DNA of 64,000 nt from Chitinophaga sp. 180180018-3 (GTDB lineage: Bacteria; Bacteroidota; Bacteroidia; Chitinophagales; Chitinophagaceae): NCBI RefSeq assembly GCF_037893185.1, contig NZ_CP140772.1, forward strand, positions 2,046,001-2,110,000, given 5' to 3'. A program made the position numbers and the translations under genes. The notes beneath the pieces are model-generated. The model saw only the letters and a program-made list of their open reading frames with translations, searched no databases and had not been told where the DNA came from. Shown piece after piece: positions 36,051-45,541 of the stretch; the first letter of the stretch is position 1, and each line of letters begins with the position of its first letter.

Positions 36051-38651
36051 ATGAATCTGAATAATTTTACTATAAAATCACAGGAAATCCTCCAGCAGGC
36101 TCAGCAACTGGCTTTCAATAATCAGAATCAGTCTATTGAAACCGGGCACCTCCTGAAGGCCCTGTTAAACGATGAGGACAGTCCCATTGAATACCTGTTG
36201 AAAAAGAATGACGTGAATACATCTTTCGTCAACAGCAAACTCAATGAACAAATCAACAAATACCCGCGCATGGCAGGTGGAGACGCCGGCCAGACGCTCA
36301 GCCGCGATGCCAACAACGCTATCCTGCGTGCCGGCGCCGCTATAAAAGAATTTAAGGATGAATTTGTCAGCGTAGAACATCTGCTCCTCGGTATACTCGG
36401 CGGCAACGACGACACTGCCAAACTACTCAAGGATGCCGGGTTGACCGAAAAAGGCCTCAAAGCCGCCATCAAAGAACTACGTAAGGGCGACACCGTTAAT
36501 TCACAAACCGGCGGTACCCAATACAATACGTTACAGAAATACGCCAAAAACCTCAACGAAATGGCGAGGGAAGGAAAGCTCGACCCCGTTATTGGTCGTG
36601 ATGAAGAAATTCGCCGTACCCTCCATATCCTCTCCAGGAGGTCTAAAAACAACCCCATTCTGGTAGGGGAACCCGGTGTAGGTAAAACTGCCATTGTGGA
36701 AGGTTTGGGGCATAGAATCATCAATGGCGATGTGCCTGAGAACCTGAAATCAAAAACCATCTATGCACTCGATATGGGCGCTTTGATGGCTGGAGCCAAA
36801 TACCGCGGTGAGTTTGAAGAGAGACTGAAAGGCGTGGTGAAGGAAGTGGCCGAGAGCAATGGAGAGATCATCCTCTTTATTGATGAGATCCATACCCTGA
36901 TCGGGGCGGGTGCCATGGAAGGCGCCATGGATGCCGCTAATATCCTGAAACCGGCATTGGCAAGGGGGGAGCTCCGCGCTATCGGTGCTACTACGCTCAA
37001 TGAATACCAGAAATATTTTGAGAAAGATAAAGCCCTGGAACGACGCTTCCAGAAAGTATTGGTGGATGAACCTTCTGTGGAAGATGCCATCTCCATCCTC
37101 CGTGGTCTGAAGGAAAAATATGAAAGCCATCACCACGTGCTGATTAAAGATGAAGCGATCATTGCTGCGGTGGAATTATCACACCGCTATATTACCGATC
37201 GTTTCCTCCCCGATAAGGCTATCGACCTGATCGATGAAAGCGCCGCGAAACTCCGCCTGGAAATGAACTCCATGCCGGAAGAACTGGATGAACTGGAAAG
37301 AAGAATCAGGCAACTGGAAATCGAGCGCGAAGCGATTAAAAGAGAAAATGATGAAGAAAAACTCCGTGAATTAGGAGAAGAAATAGCCCGGCTTGGTGAA
37401 GAACGAAATACGTTCAAAGCCAAATGGCAGGCAGAAAAAGAAGTGGTAGACCAGATACAGAACGCCAAATCTGCTATCGAAAACCTGAAGCTGGAAGCGG
37501 AACAGGCGGAACGTAATGGCGATTTTGGTCGCGTTGCAGAGATCCGCTACGGTAAAGTGAAGGAACAGGAAAAACTGGTACACGACCTGAGCGAAGAACT
37601 GAATAAAATCTCTGCTAATCATAAACGTCTTCTTAAAGAAGAAGTGGATGCGGAAGACATTGCAGAGAATGTAGCCAAAGCTACCGGTATCCCGGTATCT
37701 AAAATGATGCAGAGTGAGAAGGATAAATTGTTACATCTGGAAGAAGAATTGCATCAGCGGGTAGTTGGACAGGACGAAGCCATTATCGCGGTTTCTGATG
37801 CCATCCGCCGCAGTCGCGCCGGTTTACAGGATCCTCGCCGCCCGATCGGGTCTTTCATCTTCCTCGGTACCACCGGGGTGGGTAAAACAGAGCTGGCCAA
37901 AGCATTGGCGGAGTACCTGTTCGACGACGAAAACATGATGACGCGTATCGATATGAGCGAATACCAGGAGAAACATGCAGTAAGCCGACTGGTAGGAGCG
38001 CCTCCGGGATATGTTGGGTACGATGAAGGCGGACAGCTGACCGAAGCAGTACGCCGCAAACCTTACTCAGTGGTATTGCTGGACGAAATCGAAAAAGCGC
38101 ACCCCGATACTTTTAACATTTTGTTACAGGTACTCGACGATGGACGCCTGACCGATAACAAAGGCCGCGTGGTGAACTTCAAGAACACCATCATTATCAT
38201 GACCAGCAATATGGGCAGCCATATCATCCAGGAAAATTTTGAAAACATTAATGACTCCAACAGAGAAGAGATTGTAGATAAGACGAAGGAGGAAGTCATG
38301 AATCTGCTGAAACAAACGATCAGACCTGAATTCCTGAACAGGGTAGATGAGGTGATCATGTTCCAGCCATTAATGAGATCTGAAATTAAAGGAATAATTA
38401 ACATTCAGTTGCAGCAACTGAAGGACATGGTAGCGAAAAATGGCATGATATTGGAATTTTCTGATTATGCGCTCGAATACCTTTCCGTTCAGGGTTACGA
38501 CCCACAGTTTGGTGCAAGACCGCTGAAACGCCTCATTCAAAAAGAAATCATCAACCTGTTAAGTAAGAAGATTCTGGCAGGAGATATTGATAAGTCAAAA
38601 CCAGTGTTGATCGATGTGTTTGACGGCGTAGTAGTAATAAGAAACAAGTAA
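36051..38651 (+). CDS. clpB: ATP-dependent disaggregase ClpB
   Basis: 866 residues, the standard length. ClpB hexamers thread aggregated proteins through a central pore, with DnaK handing over substrates. The N-domain (about 1-145; [18 protein letters not shown]) is followed by AAA+ module 1 with Walker A GEPGVGKT (Lys212) and Walker [15 protein letters not shown], the ClpB middle coiled coil (about 410-525, rich in E, R and K), and AAA+ module 2 with GTTGVGKT (Lys612) and [13 protein letters not shown]. The pore loops KYRGEFEER and GYVGYDEGG are present. There is no ClpP-recognition loop visible, consistent with ClpB. A terminator follows. Confidence 0.97.
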   Translation: MNLNNFTIKSQEILQQAQQLAFNNQNQSIETGHLLKALLNDEDSPIEYLLKKNDVNTSFVNSKLNEQINKYPRMAGGDAGQTLSRDANNAILRAGAAIKEFKDEFVSVEHLLLGILGGNDDTAKLLKDAGLTEKGLKAAIKELRKGDTVNSQTGGTQYNTLQKYAKNLNEMAREGKLDPVIGRDEEIRRTLHILSRRSKNNPILVGEPGVGKTAIVEGLGHRIINGDVPENLKSKTIYALDMGALMAGAKYRGEFEERLKGVVKEVAESNGEIILFIDEIHTLIGAGAMEGAMDAANILKPALARGELRAIGATTLNEYQKYFEKDKALERRFQKVLVDEPSVEDAISILRGLKEKYESHHHVLIKDEAIIAAVELSHRYITDRFLPDKAIDLIDESAAKLRLEMNSMPEELDELERRIRQLEIEREAIKRENDEEKLRELGEEIARLGEERNTFKAKWQAEKEVVDQIQNAKSAIENLKLEAEQAERNGDFGRVAEIRYGKVKEQEKLVHDLSEELNKISANHKRLLKEEVDAEDIAENVAKATGIPVSKMMQSEKDKLLHLEEELHQRVVGQDEAIIAVSDAIRRSRAGLQDPRRPIGSFIFLGTTGVGKTELAKALAEYLFDDENMMTRIDMSEYQEKHAVSRLVGAPPGYVGYDEGGQLTEAVRRKPYSVVLLDEIEKAHPDTFNILLQVLDDGRLTDNKGRVVNFKNTIIIMTSNMGSHIIQENFENINDSNREEIVDKTKEEVMNLLKQTIRPEFLNRVDEVIMFQPLMRSEIKGIINIQLQQLKDMVAKNGMILEFSDYALEYLSVQGYDPQFGARPLKRLIQKEIINLLSKKILAGDIDKSKPVLIDVFDGVVVIRNK

Positions 38652-38682
38652 TTCTAAATACGACGATACATAGTTAACGACC

Positions 38683-38711
38683 AGCTCCGCGATTCCTCGC
38701 GGGGCTTTTTT
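38683..38711 (+). terminator. Intrinsic terminator of clpB
   Basis: AGCTCCGCG / CGCGGGGCT stem with one G-T pair and ATTCCT loop, followed directly by a run of six T residues. Confidence 0.9.
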
Positions 38712-38765
38712 ATGCAAACATCCACGGTTTTCAGTAAATTCGAATGAATCAAAAAGTAACAGCGT

Positions 38766-39245
38766 ATGACCGGAGAAAGAGAAAGAAGATTTATGCAACA
38801 TGCTATTGCACTATCACGCAGAGGAATGGAAAATGGAGATGGTGGCCCTTTTGGTGCAGTAGTGGTAAGAGGAGATGAAATAGTAGGAGAGGGATGGAAT
38901 CAGGTACTGATGCATTCAGACCCTACTGCCCATGCTGAAGTGGTGGCCATCCGTGAGGCTTGTAGAAAATTAGGCTCCTTCCAGCTGCACGACTGCGAAA
39001 TATTTACCTCTTGCGAGCCCTGTCCGATGTGTCTCGGTGCCATTTACTGGGCACGCCCTCAACGTGTTTATTATGCTAACTCAAAGGAAGATGCCGCTGC
39101 CATCAATTTCGATGACTCTTTCATCTACCACGAAATAGGCGTGGCGCATGATCATAAAAAGATACCGCTGATACCACTCCCCGACAAAGCAGCCCTCGCC
39201 GTTTTCCAGGATTGGAGAAACAAATCAGACAAAAAACTCTATTAA
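38766..39245 (+). CDS. guaD: Guanine deaminase (cytidine-deaminase fold)
   Basis: 159 residues, the size of the bacterial GuaD that turns guanine into xanthine and ammonia for purine salvage. The zinc site is visible: His and catalytic Glu in THAE-type PTAHAEVVAIREAC and the two Cys in SCEPCPMCLGAIYWARP. The C-terminal INFDDSFIYHEIG and FQDWRNK stretches, absent from tRNA deaminase TadA, favour GuaD. It lies between two strong terminators, so it is transcribed alone. Confidence 0.88.
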   Translation: MTGERERRFMQHAIALSRRGMENGDGGPFGAVVVRGDEIVGEGWNQVLMHSDPTAHAEVVAIREACRKLGSFQLHDCEIFTSCEPCPMCLGAIYWARPQRVYYANSKEDAAAINFDDSFIYHEIGVAHDHKKIPLIPLPDKAALAVFQDWRNKSDKKLY

Positions 39246-39246
39246 T

Positions 39247-39280
39247 AAAAAATGCAGCGAAAATCTTCGCTGCATTTTTT
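39247..39280 (+). terminator. Intrinsic terminator of guaD
   Basis: A perfect 15-bp stem ending in T6 (AAAAAATGCAGCGAA, loop AATC, TTCGCTGCATTTTTT). It starts 2 bases after the stop codon and is symmetric enough to act on both strands. Confidence 0.92.
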
Positions 39281-39342
39281 AATATAATGTTTCCGCTGCA
39301 TTTAATGCTGACAGCTGATAGCTAAAGACTAACAGCTTTCTC

Positions 39343-39705
39343 TCAATGCCCGAACCCTTTCTGAGAAAAGTGATATGCCCAGAAAAGCGCCAGTAACAGG
39401 AAGAGTATGGCAACAATGATCACCGTGAGATAGATGTAATGCTCGCTTTTCCTTCGTGGCCGGTAACGTCTCCGGAGTTTCTTCAGCAGGCCCCATTTCA
39501 TTTCGATGATCCAGCCGGGTATCTTCTCCTTTTCTTTGATGGCGGACAGTCCCTCCAATGCATCGCTGCAAAGTTCACAGTCAGCCAGGTGCATTTCTAC
39601 TTCATGCTGCTCTTCGGGCGACAGCTTTCCCTGGACGTAGTCCAGCAGCTGCTGTTGCGAAGGACAGCCTGTAGTAACAAAAATATCGTTGAAATGCTCG
39701 TTCAT
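39343..39705 (-). CDS. Membrane anti-sigma factor with zinc-finger domain (pair B)
   Basis: 120 residues. The N-terminal zf-HC2-type segment has the zinc ligands of HLADCELC (H-x3-C-x2-C). A basic stretch (LLKKLRRRYRPRRK) precedes one membrane helix (about 91-112) and a short tail. Anti-sigma factors of this kind hold an ECF sigma factor at the membrane until a signal arrives. It follows its sigma gene by 17 bases. The small outer part leaves little room for a sensor domain. Confidence 0.82.
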   Translation of the reverse strand: MNEHFNDIFVTTGCPSQQQLLDYVQGKLSPEEQHEVEMHLADCELCSDALEGLSAIKEKEKIPGWIIEMKWGLLKKLRRRYRPRRKSEHYIYLTVIIVAILFLLLALFWAYHFSQKGFGH

Positions 39706-39722
39706 ATCATTATTGATGCAAA

Positions 39723-40304
39723 TTAACGCTTATTTGCGCGTTGTTGTTTTTCCAGTATAAGTTTCAGGTTCCTCTTTCCATTCTGAATATAGCTCTTAAC
39801 CTGTAGCAGGCTATATCCTGTCCGATCGGCAATTTCCTGGTACGACTTCTTCTGCAGATAGAACAGATCCACACATACCTTCTGTTCCTCATTCAGCTGA
39901 GCCATGGCCTGTCCCATGTTTTCCAGCAACAGATCCTTCTCCTGGTATGTTTGCTTGTCTTCCGCTTCAACAGCCATATCGGCAGCATGCTTATCGGATA
40001 TCTCTTCCTTATACTTCATATGCTTCTGACGCAGCTGCATCAGGCAATAGTTTTTAGTTACCTGGTATATCCAGGCCCGGAAATACTGTATTTCATGTTT
40101 ATTAATATCGGATAATACCTTCAGGAAGATCTGCTGTACCGCATCGCGGGCATCTTCCTCGTTTTTTAGGTATTTCATACACATACCCAGTAATAGCAGC
40201 GCATAGCGGTCAAACAGCACACCTACCCAATCACTGTTGTTATCAGCTTTGAACCGTTGCAGGAGCTCCTGGTCTGTTAGTTGTTGTATATCTGGATTCG
40301 TCAC
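39723..40304 (-). CDS. ECF-type RNA polymerase sigma factor (pair B)
   Basis: 193 residues. Region 2 is seen in LFDRYALLLLGMCMKYLKNEEDARDAVQQIFLKV-type sequence with YFRAWIYQVTKNYC (regions 2.3-2.4), and region 4 in LNEEQKVCVDLFYLQKKSYQ and EIADRTGYSLLQVKSYI (the helix-turn-helix). It directs RNA polymerase to a small regulon, controlled by the membrane anti-sigma factor encoded 17 bases downstream. A terminator separates it from the upstream sigma/anti-sigma pair. Confidence 0.9.
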   Translation of the reverse strand: MTNPDIQQLTDQELLQRFKADNNSDWVGVLFDRYALLLLGMCMKYLKNEEDARDAVQQIFLKVLSDINKHEIQYFRAWIYQVTKNYCLMQLRQKHMKYKEEISDKHAADMAVEAEDKQTYQEKDLLLENMGQAMAQLNEEQKVCVDLFYLQKKSYQEIADRTGYSLLQVKSYIQNGKRNLKLILEKQQRANKR

Positions 40305-40310
40305 AGGCTA

Positions 40311-40345
40311 AAAAAATGGAATGCTGCAAGTAAGATGCAGCATTC
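40311..40345 (-). terminator. Intrinsic terminator between the two sigma/anti-sigma pairs
   Basis: Perfect 9-bp stem GAATGCTGC / GCAGCATTC with a 9-base loop. On the minus strand it is followed by CATTTTTTTAG. It lies only 7 bases before the pair B sigma start, so either pair B has a promoter inside the preceding gene or the hairpin acts as an attenuator. Confidence 0.82.
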
Positions 40346-40378
40346 ACAAAAATCCACAATATTTTTGATATCTAAAAT

Positions 40379-41491
40379 TTACAAACTGTCTAATGCTTGC
40401 TGGGCGGCATTTTTCAGTGGTCCGTCCATTCGAATAACTTCCCTGAACATCCGTCTTGCTTTGCCCATCTGCCCTTTGCTGCGGTAGCAGACAGCGAGCT
40501 GGTAGCGCGCCATTTCCACATATTTGCCGGAGCTGACAGATTCAATACGTTTGTAACGGTCGATCGCCTCACCGAGGTTACCTTGTTGCTGATATACCAT
40601 TGCAGCTTTATACAGGTATTCATCGCTGTTAATAGGAGCAGGGGCATCCTTTTTAGCTGTTTCTACAGATGGCGCCTGTTCTTTAGGAGTAGATTTGGTT
40701 TCAGTTGGCTGGTCATTTTTCTTGTCATCATTATTTTTTTCCTTCGCGGCAGCTTCTTTTGCGGCCTTATCAGCAGCAGCAGCCTTTTTAATGGAATCCT
40801 GCTGCTTCTGCTGCAGTGCTACACGCCGGAGACTGTCGGCCGTTGCTCTCCGCTGTTGTGCTTTCAACGCTGCTGCCTTTTTTAATGCGGCGGAATCAAC
40901 GCGTTGCGCCGGAGGCGTAACTGGCGGCTGAGTGGTACCAGGCGCAGGTTTATGCCCGGGAGCCGTTGTATTCGGCGGTGGATGCCCGTCGCCTTGCACC
41001 GGTGCTACTACCTGCGCGGTCTCCGCTACATTACCGGTTTGTACAGCATCTTTTTCTTTCGCAGATACGTTGGCAGCCACCACATGTGCCGGTGGCTGAT
41101 TACGCATATGCCCGCGTAATACATACACACTGCCTATACCCAATCCTATAAACGCCACTATCCAGAAATACACGAGCATATTTTCCTTATTCCTTTCTTT
41201 CCGTGTATACTGAGCTACTTTCTGTACATGCGAAACCGGCTGTACGCTGTTTTGTACATAGCGTTGAAGCTTACCGGTGAGATCATTGTATCTCTCCGTA
41301 TTTCCCTCCTTCTCTAATGCCAACAGGGCGTCATAACACAAATCACAATCTGCGAGATGCTGTTCTACCAGGTGTCTTTCCACATCAGTAAGCCTGCCTT
41401 CCATATACCGTGGCAGCTGGTCTTTACTCAGGCAGCGGATGGAGGAAAAGATCTTCAGTACTTTTTCATTATTCGGTTTACTACTTAACAT
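40379..41491 (-). CDS. Anti-sigma factor with C-terminal TPR-like domain (pair A)
   Basis: 370 residues. An N-terminal zinc-finger segment (HLADCDLCYDALL) is followed by a membrane helix (about 105-125, LVYFWIVAFIGLGIGSVYVL), a long low-complexity linker rich in P, T, A and K (about 160-275), and a C-terminal TPR-like domain (about 285-370: DEYLYKAAMVYQQQGNLGEA, ARYQLAVCYRSKGQMGKARR). The layout suggests a membrane anti-sigma factor with an external protein-protein interaction domain. Its start overlaps the end of its sigma gene by 11 bases, indicating translational coupling. Confidence 0.85.
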   Translation of the reverse strand: MLSSKPNNEKVLKIFSSIRCLSKDQLPRYMEGRLTDVERHLVEQHLADCDLCYDALLALEKEGNTERYNDLTGKLQRYVQNSVQPVSHVQKVAQYTRKERNKENMLVYFWIVAFIGLGIGSVYVLRGHMRNQPPAHVVAANVSAKEKDAVQTGNVAETAQVVAPVQGDGHPPPNTTAPGHKPAPGTTQPPVTPPAQRVDSAALKKAAALKAQQRRATADSLRRVALQQKQQDSIKKAAAADKAAKEAAAKEKNNDDKKNDQPTETKSTPKEQAPSVETAKKDAPAPINSDEYLYKAAMVYQQQGNLGEAIDRYKRIESVSSGKYVEMARYQLAVCYRSKGQMGKARRMFREVIRMDGPLKNAAQQALDSL

Positions 41492-42053
41492 ATCCCTGAT
41501 TCATAAATAGCTTGGCAAGTTTCCCCTTGGCGGCTTTCAGCTGGGATCTCAGTTTTTCTCTGGAAATTCCGGTAGCAGCTGAAAGGTCGGCAAAAGATTT
41601 ATTTTCGAGATAAAATTGCGTAATGAGTTCCTTTTCTTCTGCATTCAACCGTTGCAGCGCCTGCTCCAGCCTGACAGCCAGATCCTGGCGGTCGATGACG
41701 TTGGTAGCGGCCTTGTCAACAGTATTTTCAATATGCAGCAGATCTCTTCCATCACGGGAAGGATAGAAAGGCGTATTTTTTTCGGGCTTGCCCAGATACC
41801 CTTTCTGGATATGTAGTATCCACTCGTTGACCTTATAGATGGTCTGTGTTTTCAGGCTGGCATTCAGTCGTTGTAACAGGGCGGGAAATACTATATTGGG
41901 GTCATAGTTAGAGTTATCCAAATGGGGCATTGTTACCGCAACCAGCAGATGACTGTACCTGTCCATCAATACTCCTTCTGCCTCGCGATCGTGCTGTTTC
42001 CTGGCGCGGGATATCAACTCCTTATCCGATAAATTGGTTAACTGTTGTTGCAT
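41481..42053 (-). CDS. ECF-type RNA polymerase sigma factor (pair A), divergent
   Basis: 190 residues. Region 4 is clear (LNAEEKELITQFYLENKSFA, then DLSAATGISREKLRSQLKAA), while region 2 is divergent from standard ECF sequences (LMDRYSHLLVAVTMPHL). It keeps the fold length and position of a sigma factor. The 11-base overlap with the anti-sigma gene supports a pair. Together with pair B this gives two ECF systems in tandem on the minus strand. Confidence 0.8.
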   Translation of the reverse strand: MQQQLTNLSDKELISRARKQHDREAEGVLMDRYSHLLVAVTMPHLDNSNYDPNIVFPALLQRLNASLKTQTIYKVNEWILHIQKGYLGKPEKNTPFYPSRDGRDLLHIENTVDKAATNVIDRQDLAVRLEQALQRLNAEEKELITQFYLENKSFADLSAATGISREKLRSQLKAAKGKLAKLFMNQGYVK

Positions 42054-42145
42054 AAACTTATTACTTTATATTTACGTACAAAAGCGGAAAAAGTTCATTC
42101 AGCACATAATATTATTGAATAATAAAACGGATTTATACAATTTAT

Positions 42146-42922
42146 ATGCCATACGCCATTGTTATTGTGCCAGTTGCGCCTTTGAGGGCCTCAGCTTCAC
42201 ACAGAAGCGAAATGATCTCCCAGCTTTTATGGGGTGCTTGTGTGGAAATAATAGAGACCGCATCAGACGGCTGGGTTCAGGTAAAAAATCAGTACGATGA
42301 ATATACGGGCTGGGCTACTGTTGCCCACCTGGAAACAATCAACGAAAAACTGTACCAGGCTCCCGCCACCCATTATTTTCCGCACTGGGTAAACCGGGTT
42401 ACTGTAAACGGCCGGCCAATGCACATTCCTTTCGGTTGCGTGATTAAAAGTGGTAATGATACCGGTACGCAATGGGGAAGTATCAACATAAGCTTCGAAG
42501 ATAAGCCTCTTTCTCTGATTAGCGCCGCTAATATTGATATCAATGCAATGAAAAACGCCGCATGGCAATTTCTGAATACTGGTTATCTGTGGGGCGGGGT
42601 CAGCGTTTTTGGGGTCGACTGCTCCGGGTTCACTCAAAATGTATTCAGGCTTTCAGGTATCCATTTGTGGCGCGATGCTTATCAACAGGCCACGCAGGGA
42701 AATACCGTTGATTTTCTGCAGGAAGCCCGGTTGGGAGATCTTGCTTTCTTTGATAATGAAGAAGGCCGCATCACACATGTAGGTATCCTGCTGAATGATC
42801 ACGAAATTATACATTCTTCCGGAAAAGTCCGCATAGATCCTATCGATAACCAGGGCATTACTAATGCAGATACAGGGGTAAGAACACACCAGCTGAGAAT
42901 AATAAAAAGAATGATTAGCTAG
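42146..42922 (+). CDS. NlpC/P60 peptidoglycan peptidase with SH3-like domain
   Basis: 258 residues. An N-terminal bacterial SH3-type part (about 5-70: SEMISQLLWGACVEIIE, DGWVQVKNQYDEYTGWA) is followed by a second SH3-like segment and a C-terminal NlpC/P60 domain (about 130-255). The catalytic Cys is in VFGVDCSGFTQNVF, and the His in GRITHVGILLNDHE. The arrangement is like the gamma-D-Glu-diaminoacid endopeptidase YkfC, which recycles murein peptides. No signal peptide is obvious, in line with a cytoplasmic recycling role, though location is inferred. Confidence 0.86.
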   Translation: MPYAIVIVPVAPLRASASHRSEMISQLLWGACVEIIETASDGWVQVKNQYDEYTGWATVAHLETINEKLYQAPATHYFPHWVNRVTVNGRPMHIPFGCVIKSGNDTGTQWGSINISFEDKPLSLISAANIDINAMKNAAWQFLNTGYLWGGVSVFGVDCSGFTQNVFRLSGIHLWRDAYQQATQGNTVDFLQEARLGDLAFFDNEEGRITHVGILLNDHEIIHSSGKVRIDPIDNQGITNADTGVRTHQLRIIKRMIS

Positions 42923-42924
42923 TG

Positions 42925-42957
42925 GCTACCAGCTGCCAGTGGCTGACAGCCGGTAAC
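42925..42957 (-). terminator. Hairpin between nlpC-like gene and ppa
   Basis: A 15-bp stem with three positions that are G-T pairs only when read on the minus strand (GTTACCGGCTGTCAG / CTGGCAGCTGGTAGC, loop CCA). It lies 10 bases past the ppa stop, so it is probably the 3' end structure of ppa. No T-run follows. Confidence 0.5.
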
Positions 42958-42967
42958 TTCTTTAGCT

Positions 42968-43501
42968 TTATTTGAAGTTCTTTTTATAATCTTCAAAGCT
43001 TTTGAGAATAATTTCTGCTGCTTTCTTCTTATTCTGGAATTCTTCTACCACTACGGTTTTCCTTTCCAGTTTTTTGTATTCTTCAAAGAAATGACGCATT
43101 TCATCGATGAAATGAGGAGGCAGCTCGGAAATGTCGTTGATATGGTTCACGCTCATATCATTAGCCGCCACGGCGATGATCTTGTCATCCGCCTCGCCGC
43201 CATCAATCATTTGCATAACACCAATCACTTTCGCTTCGATGATACACATCGGTACACACTCGATCTGTGAGATAACGAGTATATCCAGCGGATCATGATC
43301 ATCGCAATATGATTGAGGAATAAAGCCGTAGTTGGCAGGATAATATACAGAAGAATATAAAACCCGGTCCAGTTTCAGTAAACCGCTATCCTTATCCAAT
43401 TCGTATTTCGCCCGGCATCCCTTTGGAATCTCTATAATGGCATTTACAACATGAGGCACTTCAGAACCAGGGCTCACACTGTGCCAGGGATTTGTCATCA
43501 T
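42968..43501 (-). CDS. ppa: Inorganic pyrophosphatase
   Basis: 177 residues, a family I soluble pyrophosphatase that hydrolyses PPi and so drives biosynthetic reactions. The metal-binding signature is [10 protein letters not shown], preceded by [13 protein letters not shown]. The early ECVP segment and [19 protein letters not shown] (substrate Lys/Arg region) are typical. Length fits bacterial family I enzymes. It is a single gene with a candidate promoter about 155 bases upstream. Confidence 0.95.
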   Translation of the reverse strand: MMTNPWHSVSPGSEVPHVVNAIIEIPKGCRAKYELDKDSGLLKLDRVLYSSVYYPANYGFIPQSYCDDHDPLDILVISQIECVPMCIIEAKVIGVMQMIDGGEADDKIIAVAANDMSVNHINDISELPPHFIDEMRHFFEEYKKLERKTVVVEEFQNKKKAAEIILKSFEDYKKNFK

Positions 43502-43655
43502 AAAATCTACTTTACTTTAAGGTTTATTGTTCAATATCTGCATTATACAGGAAAGCAGCCTGCTTATTCACCTCACTTTTCAGGTAAGCCAGATGTTGGT
43601 TTCCGGTAAGTAAAACGGGAACTAAGCCACACATACTGAATCGTATAATGCGTGG

Positions 43656-43663
43656 CAAAATTA
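43656..43663 (-). promoter_or_regulatory. Candidate -7 promoter element of ppa
   Basis: TAATTTTG on the minus strand matches TAnnTTTG. No TTG at the ideal distance. It would give a ppa leader near 150 nt. Confidence 0.35.
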
Positions 43664-43731
43664 AGGGAACTGACCGTTAATAGCTAATAATTATCTCTCC
43701 CTTTTATATAAAAAAGGAAAAGAAGCGGCAA

Positions 43732-44226
43732 TTACCTGGTTTGCGGTGCTGTAGCCCCGGTTTGACTGGCAGTGTCAACAGACGGTACAACAACGGTGGC
43801 AGAGTCGAAGGCATTGGCATTACCTGCCTGAGGGGTGTAATTGGGAATAATGCTGTCGAATGTCAGAGAGATCTTCCATTGACCGTTTTCTTTCACCATT
43901 TGTAATACCTCTTTCTGATGTGCAGAAGAGTTCAGTATGGTAACAGCAGCTTTGTCGCCGTTTTCCTCTATGTTAACCACCTCGATCTTCGCATTTTTGA
44001 TTTTTTCACGTTCAGCCCCACTACGGCGGCCATCAAAAATAGCGTAGATCTGAATTACCTGTTGAGATTCTTTAGTGGCATAATCTTTTGCCTGGTCATA
44101 GTTCGAATCCTGAATCGCATGCATAAACGCCAGTGCTACCTCTTCTGGGGAAGCCTTTTTCTTGCAACTGCCCAGTAGTAAAGTGGTCAACAAGGCCAGC
44201 GTCATGATTCGAAAAAAATTGGTCAT
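43732..44226 (-). CDS. DUF4878-like lipoprotein
   Basis: 164 residues. The lipobox LLLGSC places the lipidated Cys at about 21. The body (PEEVALAFMHAIQDSNYDQA, YATKESQQVIQIYAIFDG, KAAVTILNSSAHQKEVLQMV, NGQWKISLTFD) matches the compact alpha/beta DUF4878 fold, related to NTF2-like ligand-binding domains. The Ala/Thr/Val-rich tail looks unstructured. Function is unknown. It has an exact consensus promoter ending about 30 bases upstream of the start. Confidence 0.83.
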   Translation of the reverse strand: MTNFFRIMTLALLTTLLLGSCKKKASPEEVALAFMHAIQDSNYDQAKDYATKESQQVIQIYAIFDGRRSGAEREKIKNAKIEVVNIEENGDKAAVTILNSSAHQKEVLQMVKENGQWKISLTFDSIIPNYTPQAGNANAFDSATVVVPSVDTASQTGATAPQTR

Positions 44227-44254
44227 GCGGTCGATAAGTTATTATATATCACAA

Positions 44255-44284
44255 CAAAAATAGGGGTAAACTTCAATTCTGCAA
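44255..44284 (-). promoter_or_regulatory. Exact promoter of the DUF4878 lipoprotein gene
   Basis: On the minus strand TTG (44284-44282), 19 bases, TATTTTTG (44262-44255). Both boxes match consensus, and the leader would be about 20 nt. Confidence 0.8.
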
Positions 44285-44486
44285 AGTCATCAACTATAGT
44301 ATAGCTCATTCACAGGCTCCCGGATTGAGTATTTCCCTGAATAAAAAACAGGTGAACTTACGGCAAACGCCGTTAACAAAGAGTTAATATTTATTTGCCC
44401 GGCTCCCGGCGACACAGATAACAGCCCGGAAAACTGCCTTCCCGTAGCATATCTGTATCAGCCGATAGCCGGACGATTGAAATGAA

Positions 44487-45443
44487 CTACTTGTCTTTAT
44501 TCGCGTCGTATGCCTTGATGATTGCCTTTACCAGACGGTGTCTTACCACATCTTCTTCATCAAGCTCTACATGCCCTATACCATCAATGTTGCGAAGGAT
44601 ACGCGTTGCTCTTTCCAGACCGGATTGCTGATTCTTAGGTAAATCTATCTGCGTAAGGTCACCAGTGATGATGGCCTGTGCAGAAGCACCAATACGGGTC
44701 AGAAACATCTTGATCTGTAAATCCGTAGCATTCTGCGCTTCATCGAGGATAATAAAGGAATTATCCAATGTACGTCCACGCATGTATGCCAGCGGCGCAA
44801 TTTCAATGATACGGTTGGTCATGTAGTAACTCAGCTTTTCAGCGGGGATCATATCATCCAGAGCATCATAAAGCGGGCGCAGATAAGGGTCAATCTTCTC
44901 TTTCAGGTCTCCGGGCAGAAATCCCAGGCTTTCGCCTGCTTCCACCGCAGGGCGGGTGAGGATAATCTTCTTAACAGCCTTGTTTTTGAGCGCTCTTACC
45001 GCCAATGCAACAGCCGTATAGGTTTTACCAGTACCAGCAGGACCAATCGCAAAGATGATGTCGTTCTTCTCTGCCATCGCTACCAACTTCTTCTGGTTTG
45101 CCGTGCGAGCCCGTACTGTACGGCCATTTGGACCAAATACTAATACTTCATTGGGATTACGCTCACTGAAATTATCGATTCTTATGCCTTCCTCATCTCC
45201 CAGGATCTGTTCAAAATAATTCTCCGTCAGGTTTCCATTCCGTTCAAGGTATTTTACTATCTGACCGATTTTCTCCTCTGCTGTAGCTACTTCCTCGGGC
45301 GCTCCGCTTAATTTTAACTGGGTGCCCCTGGACAGGATTTTGAGCAATGGAAATTTCTTTTTCAGCAGATCAAGTTTCCCGTTATTAACACCGAAAAACT
45401 CTATGGGATTAATACTGTCTAAATTGATAATGGATTCAGTCAA
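44487..45443 (-). CDS. phoH: PhoH-family ATPase
   Basis: 318 residues, standard for PhoH proteins, which are RNA-linked ATPases/helicase-like proteins of uncertain cellular role. The Walker A motif GPAGTGKT (134-141, Lys140) and Walker B ILDEAQNAT are plain, as are TRPAVEAGESLGFLPGDL and TGDLTQIDLPKNQQSGL. The N-terminal ~100 residues hold a KH-like RNA-binding region. It is followed by no clear terminator. The purE gene starts the same strand about 100 bases upstream. Confidence 0.93.
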   Translation of the reverse strand: MTESIINLDSINPIEFFGVNNGKLDLLKKKFPLLKILSRGTQLKLSGAPEEVATAEEKIGQIVKYLERNGNLTENYFEQILGDEEGIRIDNFSERNPNEVLVFGPNGRTVRARTANQKKLVAMAEKNDIIFAIGPAGTGKTYTAVALAVRALKNKAVKKIILTRPAVEAGESLGFLPGDLKEKIDPYLRPLYDALDDMIPAEKLSYYMTNRIIEIAPLAYMRGRTLDNSFIILDEAQNATDLQIKMFLTRIGASAQAIITGDLTQIDLPKNQQSGLERATRILRNIDGIGHVELDEEDVVRHRLVKAIIKAYDANKDK

Positions 45444-45541
45444 TGATTCTACGATTTAATTGTCCAGGAAATGTCGGTATTTTTCAATCCGAATATATTT
45501 AAATCTTGTACAACCTGGAACACGCAATTGTTAAGCTATCA

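Noticed and set aside
43675..43690. TTAATAGCTAATAATTATC-like sequence, and GCTGACAGCTGATAGCTAAAG at 39308-39328
   Set aside because: They resemble each other loosely and might belong to another short intergenic repeat, but the match is too weak and short to claim a family.
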